Below are positions 1 to 6,944 of a stretch of 64,000 nt of DNA, piece after piece. The notes beneath the pieces are model-generated. The model saw only the letters and a program-made list of their open reading frames with translations, searched no databases and was not told the origin of the DNA. Each line of letters begins with the position of its first letter. Position 1 is the stretch's first letter. Source of the DNA: Halobacillus sp. Marseille-Q1614 (GTDB lineage: Bacteria > Bacillota > Bacilli > Bacillales > Halobacillaceae); assembly GCF_902809865.1 (NCBI RefSeq), contig NZ_CADDWH010000002.1, positions 1 to 64,000 on the forward strand, in the 5' to 3' direction. Position numbers and translations under genes: made by a program.

Positions 1-257
1 TGAGTCGGCATTTAGAGGAAAATGGGTTTGAAGTAGCTGTAACTCCTGAGCACCTTAACGGCGATCACCCTGACAATTTCACAAACAAAACAAAAACAGA
101 ACGAGGCGTGCAGCTGGAGATTACAAGGGCACAGAGGAAAGCATTTTTTAAAAACGGAGATATCAGCTTTTCCTCTCGAAGCAACTCCTCCAATCAAACG
201 GAAGAGTTCAAAGTTTATGTGGAATCTATACAAGCCGCAATGAAAGAATTTGAATAA
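1..257 (+). CDS. Poly-gamma-glutamate hydrolase-like protein, C-terminal fragment (runs off the window start)
   Basis: The reading frame is open from base 3 to TAA at 255-257 and enters from outside the window, so only the last 84 residues are visible. The stretch GVQLEITRAQRKAFF is the signature I associate with the phage/Bacillus poly-gamma-glutamate hydrolase family (PghP, YmaC, YndL; zinc peptidases that cut capsule polyglutamate). The preceding text mentions NGDHPDNFTNKT, which fits the same C-terminal domain. The catalytic zinc ligands would lie upstream and cannot be checked. A leftward reading frame with its own ribosome binding site overlaps it from 401. Family call is from recall of the motif and is moderately sure. 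Confidence 0.6.
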   Translation, partial: SRHLEENGFEVAVTPEHLNGDHPDNFTNKTKTERGVQLEITRAQRKAFFKNGDISFSSRSNSSNQTEEFKVYVESIQAAMKEFE

Positions 258-401
258 TGCAGATGCGTTATTTACCAGAAGTAGTATCAATATTCTTTGG
301 TTTTCGAGCCTTCTTTTTTTCCTGTTTTTCTCTTTCAGGAAGCTCTCGAATTTTTCTTTGGTTATATCCGAATTCACTTTACTTAGCTGGCTACTTTTCA
401 T
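12..401 (-). CDS. Small basic hypothetical protein, 3' part probably not native
   Basis: A leftward frame begins at ATG 401 behind a strong AGGAGGA ribosome binding site five bases upstream. Its first ~37 residues are lysine/glutamate rich (MKSSQLSKVNSDITKEKF..., then KNRKKRR), typical of a real small cytosolic protein. Beyond about position 290 the frame runs antisense into the polyglutamate hydrolase coding sequence and becomes phenylalanine/leucine rich, so the original stop codon was probably lost by a rearrangement. I read it as a small gene with an accidental C-terminal extension. No family recognised. Confidence 0.3.
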   Translation of the reverse strand: MKSSQLSKVNSDITKEKFESFLKEKNRKKRRLENQRILILLLVNNASALFKFFHCGLYRFHINFELFRLIGGVASRGKADISVFKKCFPLCPCNLQLHASFCFCFVCEIVRVIAVKVLRSYSYFKPIFL

Positions 402-801
402 GGAATCCTCCTAAGGGTAGTCCTGGGGTTAAATATTAAGGAATAGGAGTTTACTCACTAAAAGAGCTGAAAATTGTATAATTTTTTAAGCAGCATCAAA
501 AGAACAGGAATTATTTGAATCTGAGTCTCATCGTCTCACCAGAAACTGATGCTATTCATTCGTTTTTTTGAAAAAAGCAGTTACGTAGAAATTCTACAAT
601 GAGAGTAAAATAGCACACTAAACACAAACGTAAACATCAACGTTTACGTTTTTTGGCAATGCATATTGTCTATTAAGACTAGGACATACTATTGCTTTCA
701 CCTAAAAGCTCATTGATTAAGAATCATGAAAAGAAGGGAGACCTCCCTGTTTTTTGGGTGGGTAAAAATATCGCCGAATTTCCCACAAATTATTTTGCGT
801 T
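402..801. other. Intergenic stretch with one class A palindrome
   Basis: No gene is supported here. It holds a class A palindrome (624-652) and, just before it at 590-607, an 18-base string (AATTCTACAATGAGAGTA) that recurs at 5420-5437 in front of a class B palindrome. The rest is AT-rich and shows nothing recognisable. Confidence 0.5.
624..652. repeat. Class A palindrome, copy 1
   Basis: Arms AAACGTAAAC (626-635) and GTTTACGTTT (642-651) flank the loop ATCAAC. A run of T follows on the plus strand. First of ten copies sharing the 18-base core GTAAACATCAACGTTTAC. Confidence 0.9.
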
Positions 802-810
802 TGCTATAAT
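802..810 (+). promoter_or_regulatory. Extended -10 promoter of the toxin gene
   Basis: TTGCTATAAT contains an extended -10 (TGCTATAAT) with no good -35 element. It lies about 65 bases before the toxin start, leaving a long 5' leader as is usual for type I toxins. Confidence 0.5.
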
Positions 811-874
811 ATGGATACCACTATGCAAACAGGATGGGGCGGTGGCACTCCCTCATAGAAAGGGGGTGTAGCCT

Positions 875-955
875 ATGACAGTATTTGAGACGTTAACCCT
901 CATGATCTCTTTCGCAACGTTGATTGTGCTTGTCATTGAAACACACAAAAAATAA
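875..955 (+). CDS. Type I toxin, putative holin-like membrane peptide (26 aa)
   Basis: ATG at 875 follows an AGGGGGTG ribosome binding site. The peptide MTVFETLTLMISFATLIVLV then IETHKK is one hydrophobic helix with a short charged tail, the pattern of the holin-like toxin family (TxpA/BsrG-type peptides of Firmicutes). Such peptides insert into the membrane when not silenced by an antisense RNA. A convergent sigma-A promoter (1088-1116, minus) and a terminator hairpin straddling the 3' end give the antisense partner expected of a type I toxin-antitoxin locus. A decayed copy of the 3' half and the antitoxin region lies at 6481-6650. The peptide is too short for many gene finders. Confidence 0.7.
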   Translation: MTVFETLTLMISFATLIVLVIETHKK

Positions 956-996
956 CCCATCCTGTTTAGTTTAGCGGCTAAAGGGTGGGTTATTTT
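949..996. terminator. Bidirectional hairpin at toxin 3' end; terminator of the antitoxin RNA
   Basis: AATAACCCA (951-959) pairs with TGGGTTATT (986-994). Read leftward the stem is followed by TTTTTT, so it should end the antisense RNA. Confidence 0.6.
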
Positions 997-1043
997 CCAT
1001 CTAAGGCCACCACACTTCTTGTGGGTGTAGTGGGATCATCGAG

Positions 1044-1072
1044 CGGAGATTGTAGCAGATCTCCGTTCTTTT
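1044..1072 (+). terminator. Terminator of the toxin mRNA
   Basis: CGGAGAT (1044-1050) pairs with ATCTCCG (1059-1065), followed by a T-rich run. The toxin transcript would overlap the antisense RNA over roughly 130 bases. Confidence 0.65.
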
Positions 1073-1087
1073 TATAATTATATGTTC

Positions 1088-1116
1088 ATTATAGAAAAAA
1101 TAATCACACTTTTCAA
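1088..1116 (-). promoter_or_regulatory. Sigma-A promoter of the antitoxin RNA
   Basis: Leftward TTGAAA and TATAAT with exactly 17 bases between them, the best sigma-A match in this region. The duplicated locus at 6481-6650 has lost this -35 and carries TGTAAT instead of TATAAT. Confidence 0.65.
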
Positions 1117-1197
1117 GTTAAGGACCGAAAGCAAGTTATATATAATGACCTGGTCAACTTTTGAACAGGGGCGGTTTATCAGTTAGTCCATATAGTA

Positions 1198-1234
1198 AAG
1201 ACCCCGTTGGGATTTGATGATTCCAAAAGGTCTT
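1198..1234 (-). terminator. Hairpin at the stop of the 75-aa gene
   Basis: AAGACC (1198-1203) pairs with GGTCTT (1229-1234), with a partly paired inner stem TTGG/CCAA. Confidence 0.4.
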
Positions 1235-1460
1235 ACTTGTTATAAATGGAGTCTTTATCCAAAAGAAGTCTTCTAAAAAAAAGTACTTCTTGTCGTATTT
1301 TTAATTTAAATCTGGTATCTGTACATACTTTATACTGTTTTTCTATGTGTTTAAGCTGCCTCATAAATAATTTTTTCTCCCACTCCTCCATCCCTGTTTC
1401 CTCCCTTATCGCATTCATTTCCCTGATAAGCAAGTCTTTAGTCTTTTTTGAAATGTTCAT
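1233..1460 (-). CDS. Small charged hypothetical protein (75 aa)
   Basis: Leftward frame from ATG 1460 to TAA at 1233-1235. The product is helical and highly charged (KDLLIREMNAIREETGMEEW, KLFMRQLKHIEKQYKV), which is unlikely for an accidental frame. The Shine-Dalgarno is weak (AGGACTC, about 14 bases away). A hairpin with arms AAGACC (1198-1203) and GGTCTT (1229-1234) sits exactly on the stop codon and would terminate the transcript, which supports a real gene. No family recognised. Confidence 0.5.
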   Translation of the reverse strand: MNISKKTKDLLIREMNAIREETGMEEWEKKLFMRQLKHIEKQYKVCTDTRFKLKIRQEVLFFRRLLLDKDSIYNK

Positions 1461-1657
1461 ACATACTATGGTTGAGTCCTTTTACCGGGCTTTCCCATTG
1501 CACGGGTCGTGCCGTGCTAAATGCCTTCACTTAAAGACAGCAATTGCAACTTCCAACCAAAAAGAAATGATATGCATTGTGCCCTCATTTCTTTTGTCTT
1601 TCATAGAATCCTATAGTATACATAATGACCTCACTTTCCCTTTATATCGGAATTACA

Positions 1658-1688
1658 ACAAACGTAAACATCAACGTTTACGTTTTCG
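1658..1688. repeat. Class A palindrome, copy 2
   Basis: Arms 1660-1669 and 1676-1685 around ATCAAC. It lies about 120 bases beyond the stop of the 34-aa membrane peptide gene (1809). Confidence 0.9.
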
Positions 1689-1808
1689 TCGAGGGTGAGA
1701 TTAACCATCCCCCCCCGATGATGAAGCAATTCAAGGTTGGGACAAATAATAGAGGAAAGGAAAAAGGATCAGTCCCTCCTCCAGTATGACGATCATAAGA
1801 AATTTTCT

Positions 1809-1913
1809 TCAGGATACAAGTTGATCCATCAATACTAGAAATCCCCCAAGATATCCCATAAGAGCAAGGATGGTCAAAAAGAATAAACTCACGAAGCGTA
1901 ACCAACTTGGCAT
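1809..1913 (-). CDS. 34-aa membrane peptide
   Basis: ATG at 1913 is preceded by a GGGGGG-type ribosome binding site and ends at TGA 1809-1811. The peptide MPSWLRFVSLFFLTILALMG, continuing YLGGFLVLMDQLVS, is a single long hydrophobic segment. A longer overlapping frame from GTG 1920 exists but shares only upstream bases and reads as a shadow. Possible roles include a membrane toxin or a small regulator; no family is recognised. A TATAAT-like box lies about 25 bases upstream on the same strand. Confidence 0.45.
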   Translation of the reverse strand: MPSWLRFVSLFFLTILALMGYLGGFLVLMDQLVS

Positions 1914-2061
1914 TTCGCACCCCCCATTTATGATCATTATATCTTGTAATGATAATGTCATATTAGTAAAATTTCCGAAACAATGCCGTTCGAAACCTTC
2001 TATTCAACAATGTAATGCCTTATTCTTCCATTAAGAAAAAACAAAATATCTGTGAACACAC

Positions 2062-2091
2062 TCGACATCGACTTTTCTTTTCTACTATAAT
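2062..2091 (+). promoter_or_regulatory. Sigma-A-like promoter for the zinc-ribbon gene
   Basis: TCGACA (2062-2067), 18-base spacer, TATAAT (2086-2091), about 85 bases before the start codon at 2178. Confidence 0.5.
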
Positions 2092-2177
2092 GGACGCAAA
2101 ATGTAATAGATCCAGACCAACCAACAAATGATTCAAAGGTGACTTTCCTATATTATTTATGAAGAAGAAGGGATATT

Positions 2178-2375
2178 TTGAGCCAAAAATCTTTTAAACA
2201 TCGAGAGAAGATATGTTCTACATGTAAAAAGAGAAGACCTTTTCATTACTTTATAGGTAAGGGGCAGGATTTTTTAAATTGTCAATCTTGTCGCGCGATG
2301 AATAATGAGAAACGGAAAAAAACAAGAAAAAAGCTCTTGGAGGAAGGAAGAGCTTTTTGGGATCAACTGAATTGA
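2178..2375 (+). CDS. Small zinc-ribbon protein (65 aa)
   Basis: TTG start at 2178 behind GAAGAAGGG. The product carries two CxxC pairs (CSTCKKRRPFHYF and CQSC) about 20 residues apart, followed by a basic helix (NEKRKKTRKKLLEEGR). This is the layout of a small zinc-binding, nucleic-acid-contacting protein of the kind found in phages and plasmids. It is transcribed toward the alkaline phosphatase gene and the two share the bidirectional terminator at 2391-2424. Function unknown. Confidence 0.65.
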   Translation: MSQKSFKHREKICSTCKKRRPFHYFIGKGQDFLNCQSCRAMNNEKRKKTRKKLLEEGRAFWDQLN

Positions 2376-2390
2376 GTTAAACCAACTAAT

Positions 2391-2424
2391 TAAGAAACGG
2401 CAGCCACATGACTGCCGTTTCTTC
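2391..2424. terminator. Bidirectional terminator between convergent genes
   Basis: AAGAAACGGCAG and CTGCCGTTTCTT form a perfect 12-bp stem with an 8-base loop, T-rich on both sides. Confidence 0.8.
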
Positions 2425-2443
2425 TATTTATAAAAGGTTCATA

Positions 2444-3811
2444 TTATTTATCTGCTAAATCGATTTTCATAGCTTCTGCCATAATCTTTGGAAGGTCGGT
2501 GTTATCAAGCAGACCACTGAAAGAATCGGATTGGGGACCGTAAGCATAAACAGGAATATCCACCCCCGTGTGGGCCGAACTGGTCCAGCCGACTAAGGCT
2601 TCATCACTGATATAATGGTTAATAGCCATCTTTGGATCTTCAGCTTCCTGGATGGTTTGAACATCTTCTTCGGTCAGGTCAAACGGTGTATGATCTTCTA
2701 CTACTTCCTCCACGTTGGAACGGTCTTCGTTTAATTCTTCAGCCATGGCTGCTCCCGTTGCTGTAACATCTTTTACAAGCTCGGGCTTCGTGTCATACAC
2801 GCCATTAGATCCAACAGTCATTCCACCAGTCTCATGGTCACCAGCTATAACGACAAGTGTATTTCCATCTTCTTCAGCAAATTCAATGGCTTTTTCTACA
2901 GCTTGTTCAAAAGCTTCTGTATCTTTCATTGCCCAGGTTGGATCATTATCGTGTCCAGCCCAGTCAATTTGGCTGCCTTCAACCATTAAGAAAAATCCAT
3001 CTTTGTCCTGCTCAAGAACATCAATCGAACGTTCAGTCATGTCTGAAAGACTAGGTTGTTCTGTACTTTCTCGGTCAATTTCAGGATTTAAAGGACCATC
3101 GGCAAATAAACCTAGAAGTTTTTCACCGTCTTCTACATCAATATCATCGGCGTCCATTAATTCCTCCTGCGTTTCCACACTTGTGTAGCCTTCTTCTTTA
3201 GCTTGCTCTATTAGATTCTCCTCTTGTTCTCCCCCTTCAGACTCGGGTACGAAGAAGTCTTTGCCGCCACCGAGCATTACATCCACATCGTTCGCAAGCA
3301 TTTGCTTGGCAATTTCGGCTTCATTATCACGAGATTCCACATGAGAGGCAAATACAGCCGGTGTAGCATGAGTAATCGTAGAGGTCGCCACTAGACCCGT
3401 AGATTTCCCTTGGTCTTCTGAAGCTTCAAGGATGGTTTCCACTTCATTTCCTTCCTCATCCAATCCTACCGTACCATTAGTCGTTTTTACGCCGGATGCC
3501 ATGGCTGTTCCGGCAGCTGCGGAGTCGGTGACTCTAGAATCCTCAGAATAGGTTTTATGCAGCCCTTTTAAATGCTCGTCCCATACCGCATCTTCCCCCT
3601 TATACCAACGGTAGTTCGTAGCGTAATCTGCGTTAAAACCATCGGGAATCATATAGATCACATTTTCCACCTTTTCTTTTGGCCCAGCATGATCAGGTTT
3701 ACCTTTCCCAGCCCAGTCTGGCTTTTGTGCATCAGCCTGCTGCACCCAGCCTCCTCCAGCCCCAAGAATCAGCCCTGTCCCCAGAGCAATAATGCTTAAC
3801 TTCTTGAACAT
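2444..3811 (-). CDS. Secreted alkaline phosphatase
   Basis: A 455-residue protein of the alkaline phosphatase (PhoA/PhoB) family, which hydrolyses phosphomonoesters outside the cell using two zinc ions and one magnesium. A signal peptide is clear (MFKKLSIIALGTGLILGAGG, cleavage near ADAQ). The metal-binding MIPDGFNADYA lies at residues 54-64, the catalytic serine in TDSAAAGTAMASG at residue 97, metal ligands in EGSQIDWAGHDND and VIAGDHETGGM, and the last zinc histidine in SAHTGVDIPVYAYG. Length and motif order are complete. ATG 3811 follows GGGAGGAG. A candidate PhoP-binding site lies upstream (3895-3916). The acidic composition agrees with a salt-tolerant host. Confidence 0.93.
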   Translation of the reverse strand: MFKKLSIIALGTGLILGAGGGWVQQADAQKPDWAGKGKPDHAGPKEKVENVIYMIPDGFNADYATNYRWYKGEDAVWDEHLKGLHKTYSEDSRVTDSAAAGTAMASGVKTTNGTVGLDEEGNEVETILEASEDQGKSTGLVATSTITHATPAVFASHVESRDNEAEIAKQMLANDVDVMLGGGKDFFVPESEGGEQEENLIEQAKEEGYTSVETQEELMDADDIDVEDGEKLLGLFADGPLNPEIDRESTEQPSLSDMTERSIDVLEQDKDGFFLMVEGSQIDWAGHDNDPTWAMKDTEAFEQAVEKAIEFAEEDGNTLVVIAGDHETGGMTVGSNGVYDTKPELVKDVTATGAAMAEELNEDRSNVEEVVEDHTPFDLTEEDVQTIQEAEDPKMAINHYISDEALVGWTSSAHTGVDIPVYAYGPQSDSFSGLLDNTDLPKIMAEAMKIDLADK

Positions 3812-3894
3812 ATGTACTCTCCTCCCAATTTTTATGAATTCATCGAAAGTGTAACATAGACCTGCCAGGTAATTTTAATTAAATTTTGATATTA

Positions 3895-3916
3895 TGTTAA
3901 AAATTGTAAATGTTCA
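3895..3916 (-). promoter_or_regulatory. Candidate PhoP box upstream of the phosphatase
   Basis: Read leftward, TGAACA, TTTACA and TTAACA occur in succession with short spacing, resembling the TTAACA direct repeats bound by phosphorylated PhoP. Phosphate-starvation control is inferred from this and from the gene's function. Confidence 0.4.
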
Positions 3917-3984
3917 TTAGACATAATAAAGTAAAAAAATTCTTTAGATAGCACTAAAATAAAGGGGATAAATGTAAATAATCC

Positions 3985-4365
3985 TCAAGAAAGGAAGTAA
4001 GAATCATGGACTCGAATAAAAAGTCCTTGTTTTAGAAGACAACAGGAATCGTTAACCAAAAAGGGACAATACCTTATAAGTACTAAAAAAAGCCCTCCTA
4101 AGTTCAGTAAACTTAAAAGTCTTTCTACCGTCGGTTTTCCTAACCACCCAATACCTAATGCTGTGACGGTGATACCGAGTTGACAGGCAGAAAGGTAATA
4201 GTCTAGTTTTTTTGCTTTTACTGCTTTTTTATTTCCTTCATCAATTAATTGATCTAACCGAGAGAGCCTCACTTTGACAACAGCCAACTCTGACCCTACA
4301 AAAAAGGCAGTTAATATAATTAAAAGCACAACTAAAAACAAATTCGTTACGAGTATAATATCCAA
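3985..4365 (-). pseudogene. Truncated CNNM/DUF21 (HlyC/CorC-type) transporter
   Basis: The first ~88 residues match the DUF21 transmembrane domain of hemolysin/CorC-like transporters: a membrane helix ([20 protein letters not shown]), then [17 protein letters not shown] and [20 protein letters not shown]. Family members are around 430 residues with CBS and CorC domains; here homology stops at about position 4095 and the tail ([16 protein letters not shown]...) is foreign. The gene is therefore a 5' fragment. It lies downstream of a broken Spo0M-like gene and a Mn2+ riboswitch. Confidence 0.7.
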
Positions 4366-4464
4366 TCAGTCCCCAAAAAAACAGGGATTCACCTCCATGT
4401 TTTTATAACCTTTAGTAAATACAATTGCCCTTATTACAATGCTACATATTAAAGCACTTTCTAA

Positions 4465-4851
4465 TTAAGAAAGTTGATGCATAGTTGTTAATTCATCCGT
4501 ATCTGTGCATTTCATATTCTTATCTACAACAAGTCTTGTTTGAAGTTGATAAACTTCCCCTTTTTGTAAAGGCGGAAGATCTGCCGGCAGCTGGTAGTGG
4601 AAAGGTACCTCAATATATTCCTTAGGTTTAATACTTTGAGCCATGAGCCTTGTAACTACTGGAGCTACAAAATTTGGTTTTTCCCCTCTAGCTACTTTAA
4701 CAAGATCACATTCAAGGCGGTGAATGCGCTGTTCTGTCCAGCCACCGTATAGAGAAAATATCCCTTCCATTTTACTTGATTTCTGAGAGTCGAGAATCAG
4801 GTCGATTTTAGGCCGCCCTATTCTTAAAAAATTCACCAAATTCTTTTTCAG
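4465..4851 (-). pseudogene. Spo0M-like (arrestin-fold) sporulation control protein, truncated
   Basis: The translation KKNLVNFLRIGRPKIDLIL, GGWTEQRIHRLECDLV, KEYIEVPFHYQLPADLPPLQ and VYQLQTRLVVDKNMKCTDTD follows the N-terminal arrestin-like domain of Spo0M. The family is about 250 residues; this product stops after roughly 128. The frame stays open back to 5016, but the conserved N-terminus and an AGGAGG site at 4861-4866 place the start at codon CTG 4851, probably a mutated ATG. Upstream frame bases contain the riboswitch terminator and are not coding. Confidence 0.55.
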
Positions 4852-4980
4852 TTTAAATGCCCTCCTAAAATCTTTGAATGAAGCACTTAGATTATTTATA
4901 TCACTTAACTCTTGTACTAAACTTAAATATTTGGACTTTACCTCACGAATGCTAATCTTCCACCTTTTAATAAAGTCAAA

Positions 4981-5013
4981 AAAGACCTTTACCGATGGTT
5001 GGTAAAGGTCTTT
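4981..5013 (-). terminator. Riboswitch expression-platform terminator
   Basis: Perfect 13-bp stem AAAGACCTTTACC / GGTAAAGGTCTTT with a 7-base loop, followed leftward by a T run. It directly follows the riboswitch aptamer and shares the GACCTTT string with its closing stem, so alternative pairing is plausible. Confidence 0.75.
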
Positions 5014-5040
5014 CAACGTGTAATTTCATACCTTCACCTG

Positions 5041-5117
5041 AAATGGCAAAGGTCTCGCAAACGACATTAATGTAGCCAGTTTAGCCGTCGACATAACTGT
5101 AAGTTACTCCCCTTTGG
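5041..5117 (-). promoter_or_regulatory. yybP-ykoY manganese riboswitch aptamer
   Basis: Read leftward the region begins CCAAAGGGGAGTAACTTACA and ends GCGAGACCTTTGCC. These are the conserved 5' (AAGGGGAGTA) and 3' (GAGACCTTTGCC) parts of the yybP-ykoY aptamer, which pair as stem P1 and sense Mn2+. Such switches normally turn on Mn2+ exporters (MntP, TerC/YkoY, P-type ATPases). Here the terminator at 4981-5013 follows, and then only broken genes, so the switch seems to have lost its original target. Confidence 0.75.
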
Positions 5118-5419
5118 AGTAATAATGGGCTCCTCTGTGCGCAGTCTATACTCATAAACTGTAGCTTATCTTACATCATCCTTGAATACTCGTCAACAAG
5201 TTAAGCATACAAAAGAAAAACACATATACATAAACCCACAATTTTGGTGGCGGACTTAAAAATGACGAAAAACCATGTCAAGGACGATTAATTTTATACA
5301 AAATCGTCGGGTCTTCGGCTTAAAAATAACTCCTACTTGATACTGACTCACATTATCCCTCCGAAAGCTCAAGGTTTTATATATAGGGTAAAATAATTTG
5401 AAGTAACATGATGGAAAAT
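5118..5419. other. Intergenic stretch, leader and promoter of the riboswitch
   Basis: No gene supported. The rightmost part must hold the promoter for the leftward riboswitch transcript, but I cannot fix it. One inverted pair flanks 5283-5309 (GACGATT/AATCGTC). Confidence 0.3.
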
Positions 5420-5474
5420 AATTCTACAATGAGAGTATAATAACATTAACACAAACGTTTACGTTTGTGTTAAT
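5420..5474. repeat. Class B palindrome with promoter-like flank (upstream of the coat-like gene)
   Basis: ATTAACACAAACGT (5445-5458) and ACGTTTGTGTTAAT (5461-5474) form a perfect 14-bp palindrome with a 2-base centre. It directly follows TATAAT (5437-5442) and the 18-base string shared with 590-607, so it sits where an operator overlapping a transcription start would be. Confidence 0.85.
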
Positions 5475-5698
5475 GGTGAATTAGGCATTCGTCTGTAATT
5501 GTACAAAAATTAACTTCAAACGTGCGCAGTTAAGTTTCGCTTATTTTCTAACAATAGATATCCGTAAATGGGTACTGTACGGAAAATAAGTGCTTGGGTG
5601 AAGAGCAACTAATCCATCAAAATAGGTTTGAGTCCAATCCAATCCGGGCTCTTGTCATAGCATTATAGGGATTTCTTATTTTCTGGAGGTAAGAACCT

Positions 5699-6400
5699 AT
5701 GTATGTGAGAAAAAAAGCTTGTTGCCATGGCGATGTAAAAAAAGTGAGTAAAAAATCCAAACATAACCACTGTAAGAAAGAAGAGGGGTGTTCGTGTAAT
5801 GCTACAGCTGCCCCTAAGAAAACATGCTTAGATACCGACTGCATATTAGTGAACTCTGTCGTTGGATCAAGATCGGTCCAGAAAGTAGCAGAAACAACCT
5901 TACCAATTACTGCTTTTGACGGTCTGACATCACTGGAGGATATTGTATCTATAAGTGTTGTTCCAAATTTGGATGGAATTACTATGAACGCTCGCGTCAT
6001 TAGAGATAAAGTAGTTAATATCGGTCTTATTCCTGCAACAATTACAATAACCCTTGTAGGGGGAGTAGTGCTCGCGCCTCTTACTACGAGTATTCCGTTT
6101 CAAGCACATACGGATTTTCCGGGAGCTTGTCCTCAAGATATATTACAAGAAACCCCTCTTGAAGTTGAAGGAATTTTCACACAACCCGGTGTTCCCGTCC
6201 TCACAGGTCCAGTTGTAGGTGATCTACTCGAAGGGATCTTATTTAAAATTATTTTACGCACTACCATTACAGTTACCCGTCCTGTACTGCAAGATGGATC
6301 TGGAAACATCTGTGATGTCAATCAGAATCGCTGCACTACACAAACTACTCCACCATCCTTCACATTTCCGGCGCCTGATAATGGGGGCTTACTAGGGTAA
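5699..6400 (+). CDS. Putative spore-coat/exosporium-type protein
   Basis: A 233-residue protein started at ATG 5699 behind GGAGGTAAGAACCT. The N-terminus is basic and rich in Cys and His (ACCHGDVKKVSKKSKHNHCK, then GCSC), followed by a beta-rich body with internal cysteines: DTDCILVNSVVGSRSV, IRDKVVNIGLIPATITI, HTDFPGACPQDILQETPLE. This pattern resembles morphogenetic spore-coat proteins of Bacillaceae (SPOCS/DUF3794-like), but I recognise the style rather than a specific family. There is no signal peptide, which fits assembly from the mother cell. It lies between a class B (5445) and a class A (6452) palindrome and interrupts what looks like a duplicated copy of the 590-1090 region. Confidence 0.5.
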   Translation: MYVRKKACCHGDVKKVSKKSKHNHCKKEEGCSCNATAAPKKTCLDTDCILVNSVVGSRSVQKVAETTLPITAFDGLTSLEDIVSISVVPNLDGITMNARVIRDKVVNIGLIPATITITLVGGVVLAPLTTSIPFQAHTDFPGACPQDILQETPLEVEGIFTQPGVPVLTGPVVGDLLEGILFKIILRTTITVTRPVLQDGSGNICDVNQNRCTTQTTPPSFTFPAPDNGGLLG

Positions 6401-6448
6401 TAATTTACGAAATCCTCTCTTCCCTTACGTTTCCTTCGGAAATATAAT

Positions 6449-6483
6449 AAAACAAACGTAAACATCAACGTTTACGTTTGTGA
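6449..6483. repeat. Class A palindrome, copy 3
   Basis: Twelve-bp arms 6452-6463 and 6470-6481 around ATCAAC, about 50 bases after the coat-like gene's stop. Its right edge abuts the truncated toxin-antitoxin copy. Confidence 0.9.
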
Positions 6484-6650
6484 TAGTGCTTGTCATTGAA
6501 ACACACAAAAAATAACCCACCCTGTTAGTTTAGCGGCTAAAGGGTGGGTTATTTTCCATCTAAGGCCACCACACTTCTTGTGAATGTAGTGGGATCATCG
6601 AGCGGAGATTGTAGCAGATCTCCGTTCTTTTTATAATTATATGTTCATTA
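6481..6650 (+). pseudogene. Decayed duplicate of the type I toxin-antitoxin locus
   Basis: These ~170 bases repeat 921-1091 nearly base for base (a one-base indel and a few substitutions). The first 15 codons of the toxin and its promoter are missing and the copy begins at the outer edge of a class A palindrome. At the other end similarity stops inside the antitoxin promoter (TGTAAT for TATAAT, no -35). Both hairpins (aataaccca/tgggttatt and cggagat/atctccg) are retained. Confidence 0.8.
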
Positions 6651-6876
6651 CAGTAAGCAGAGTGATAGATGTTTTCAATCCGCATAGAGCAAGCGATAGT
6701 GGGACTGTTATATCTTGTATGACAGCACGTTCGACATTTAAATAAAAGCCGAATTTCGTTAGAGTAGGAAGAACCACCTTTTTAGCGTATGTTCTTCGTG
6801 TTTGGCTACCAGGATCTTGTAATGATTAATTCTTATTCGCAAGGGTTACACTGTCATTAAAAGAATCCTTCCATAC

Positions 6877-6905
6877 TTCTCAATGGATGAAATGTAAGGT
6901 ATTAT
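6877..6905 (+). promoter_or_regulatory. Possible promoter of the nucleotidyltransferase module
   Basis: TTCTCA (6877-6882), 17 bases, TATTAT (6900-6905), about 40 bases before the first start codon. The -35 is poor. Confidence 0.35.
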
Positions 6906-6944
6906 ATAGGTAAATAATAACATTAAAAGGTGGGGATGAGATTC

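Larger units (their letters stand above)
949..1081 (-). ncRNA. Antisense antitoxin RNA of the type I locus
   Basis: A consensus promoter reads leftward: TTGAAA (1116-1111), 17 bases, TATAAT (1093-1088). Transcription would start near 1081 and stop at the 949-996 hairpin, giving a structured RNA of about 130 nt complementary to the 3' end of the toxin mRNA. This matches the convergent arrangement of RatA/TxpA-type systems. The ends are inferred from promoter and terminator, not observed. Confidence 0.55.

Noticed and set aside
1246-1698. Rightward 150-residue frame
   Set aside because: Antisense to the more plausible 75-residue leftward gene, no ribosome site, and it ends inside a class A palindrome.
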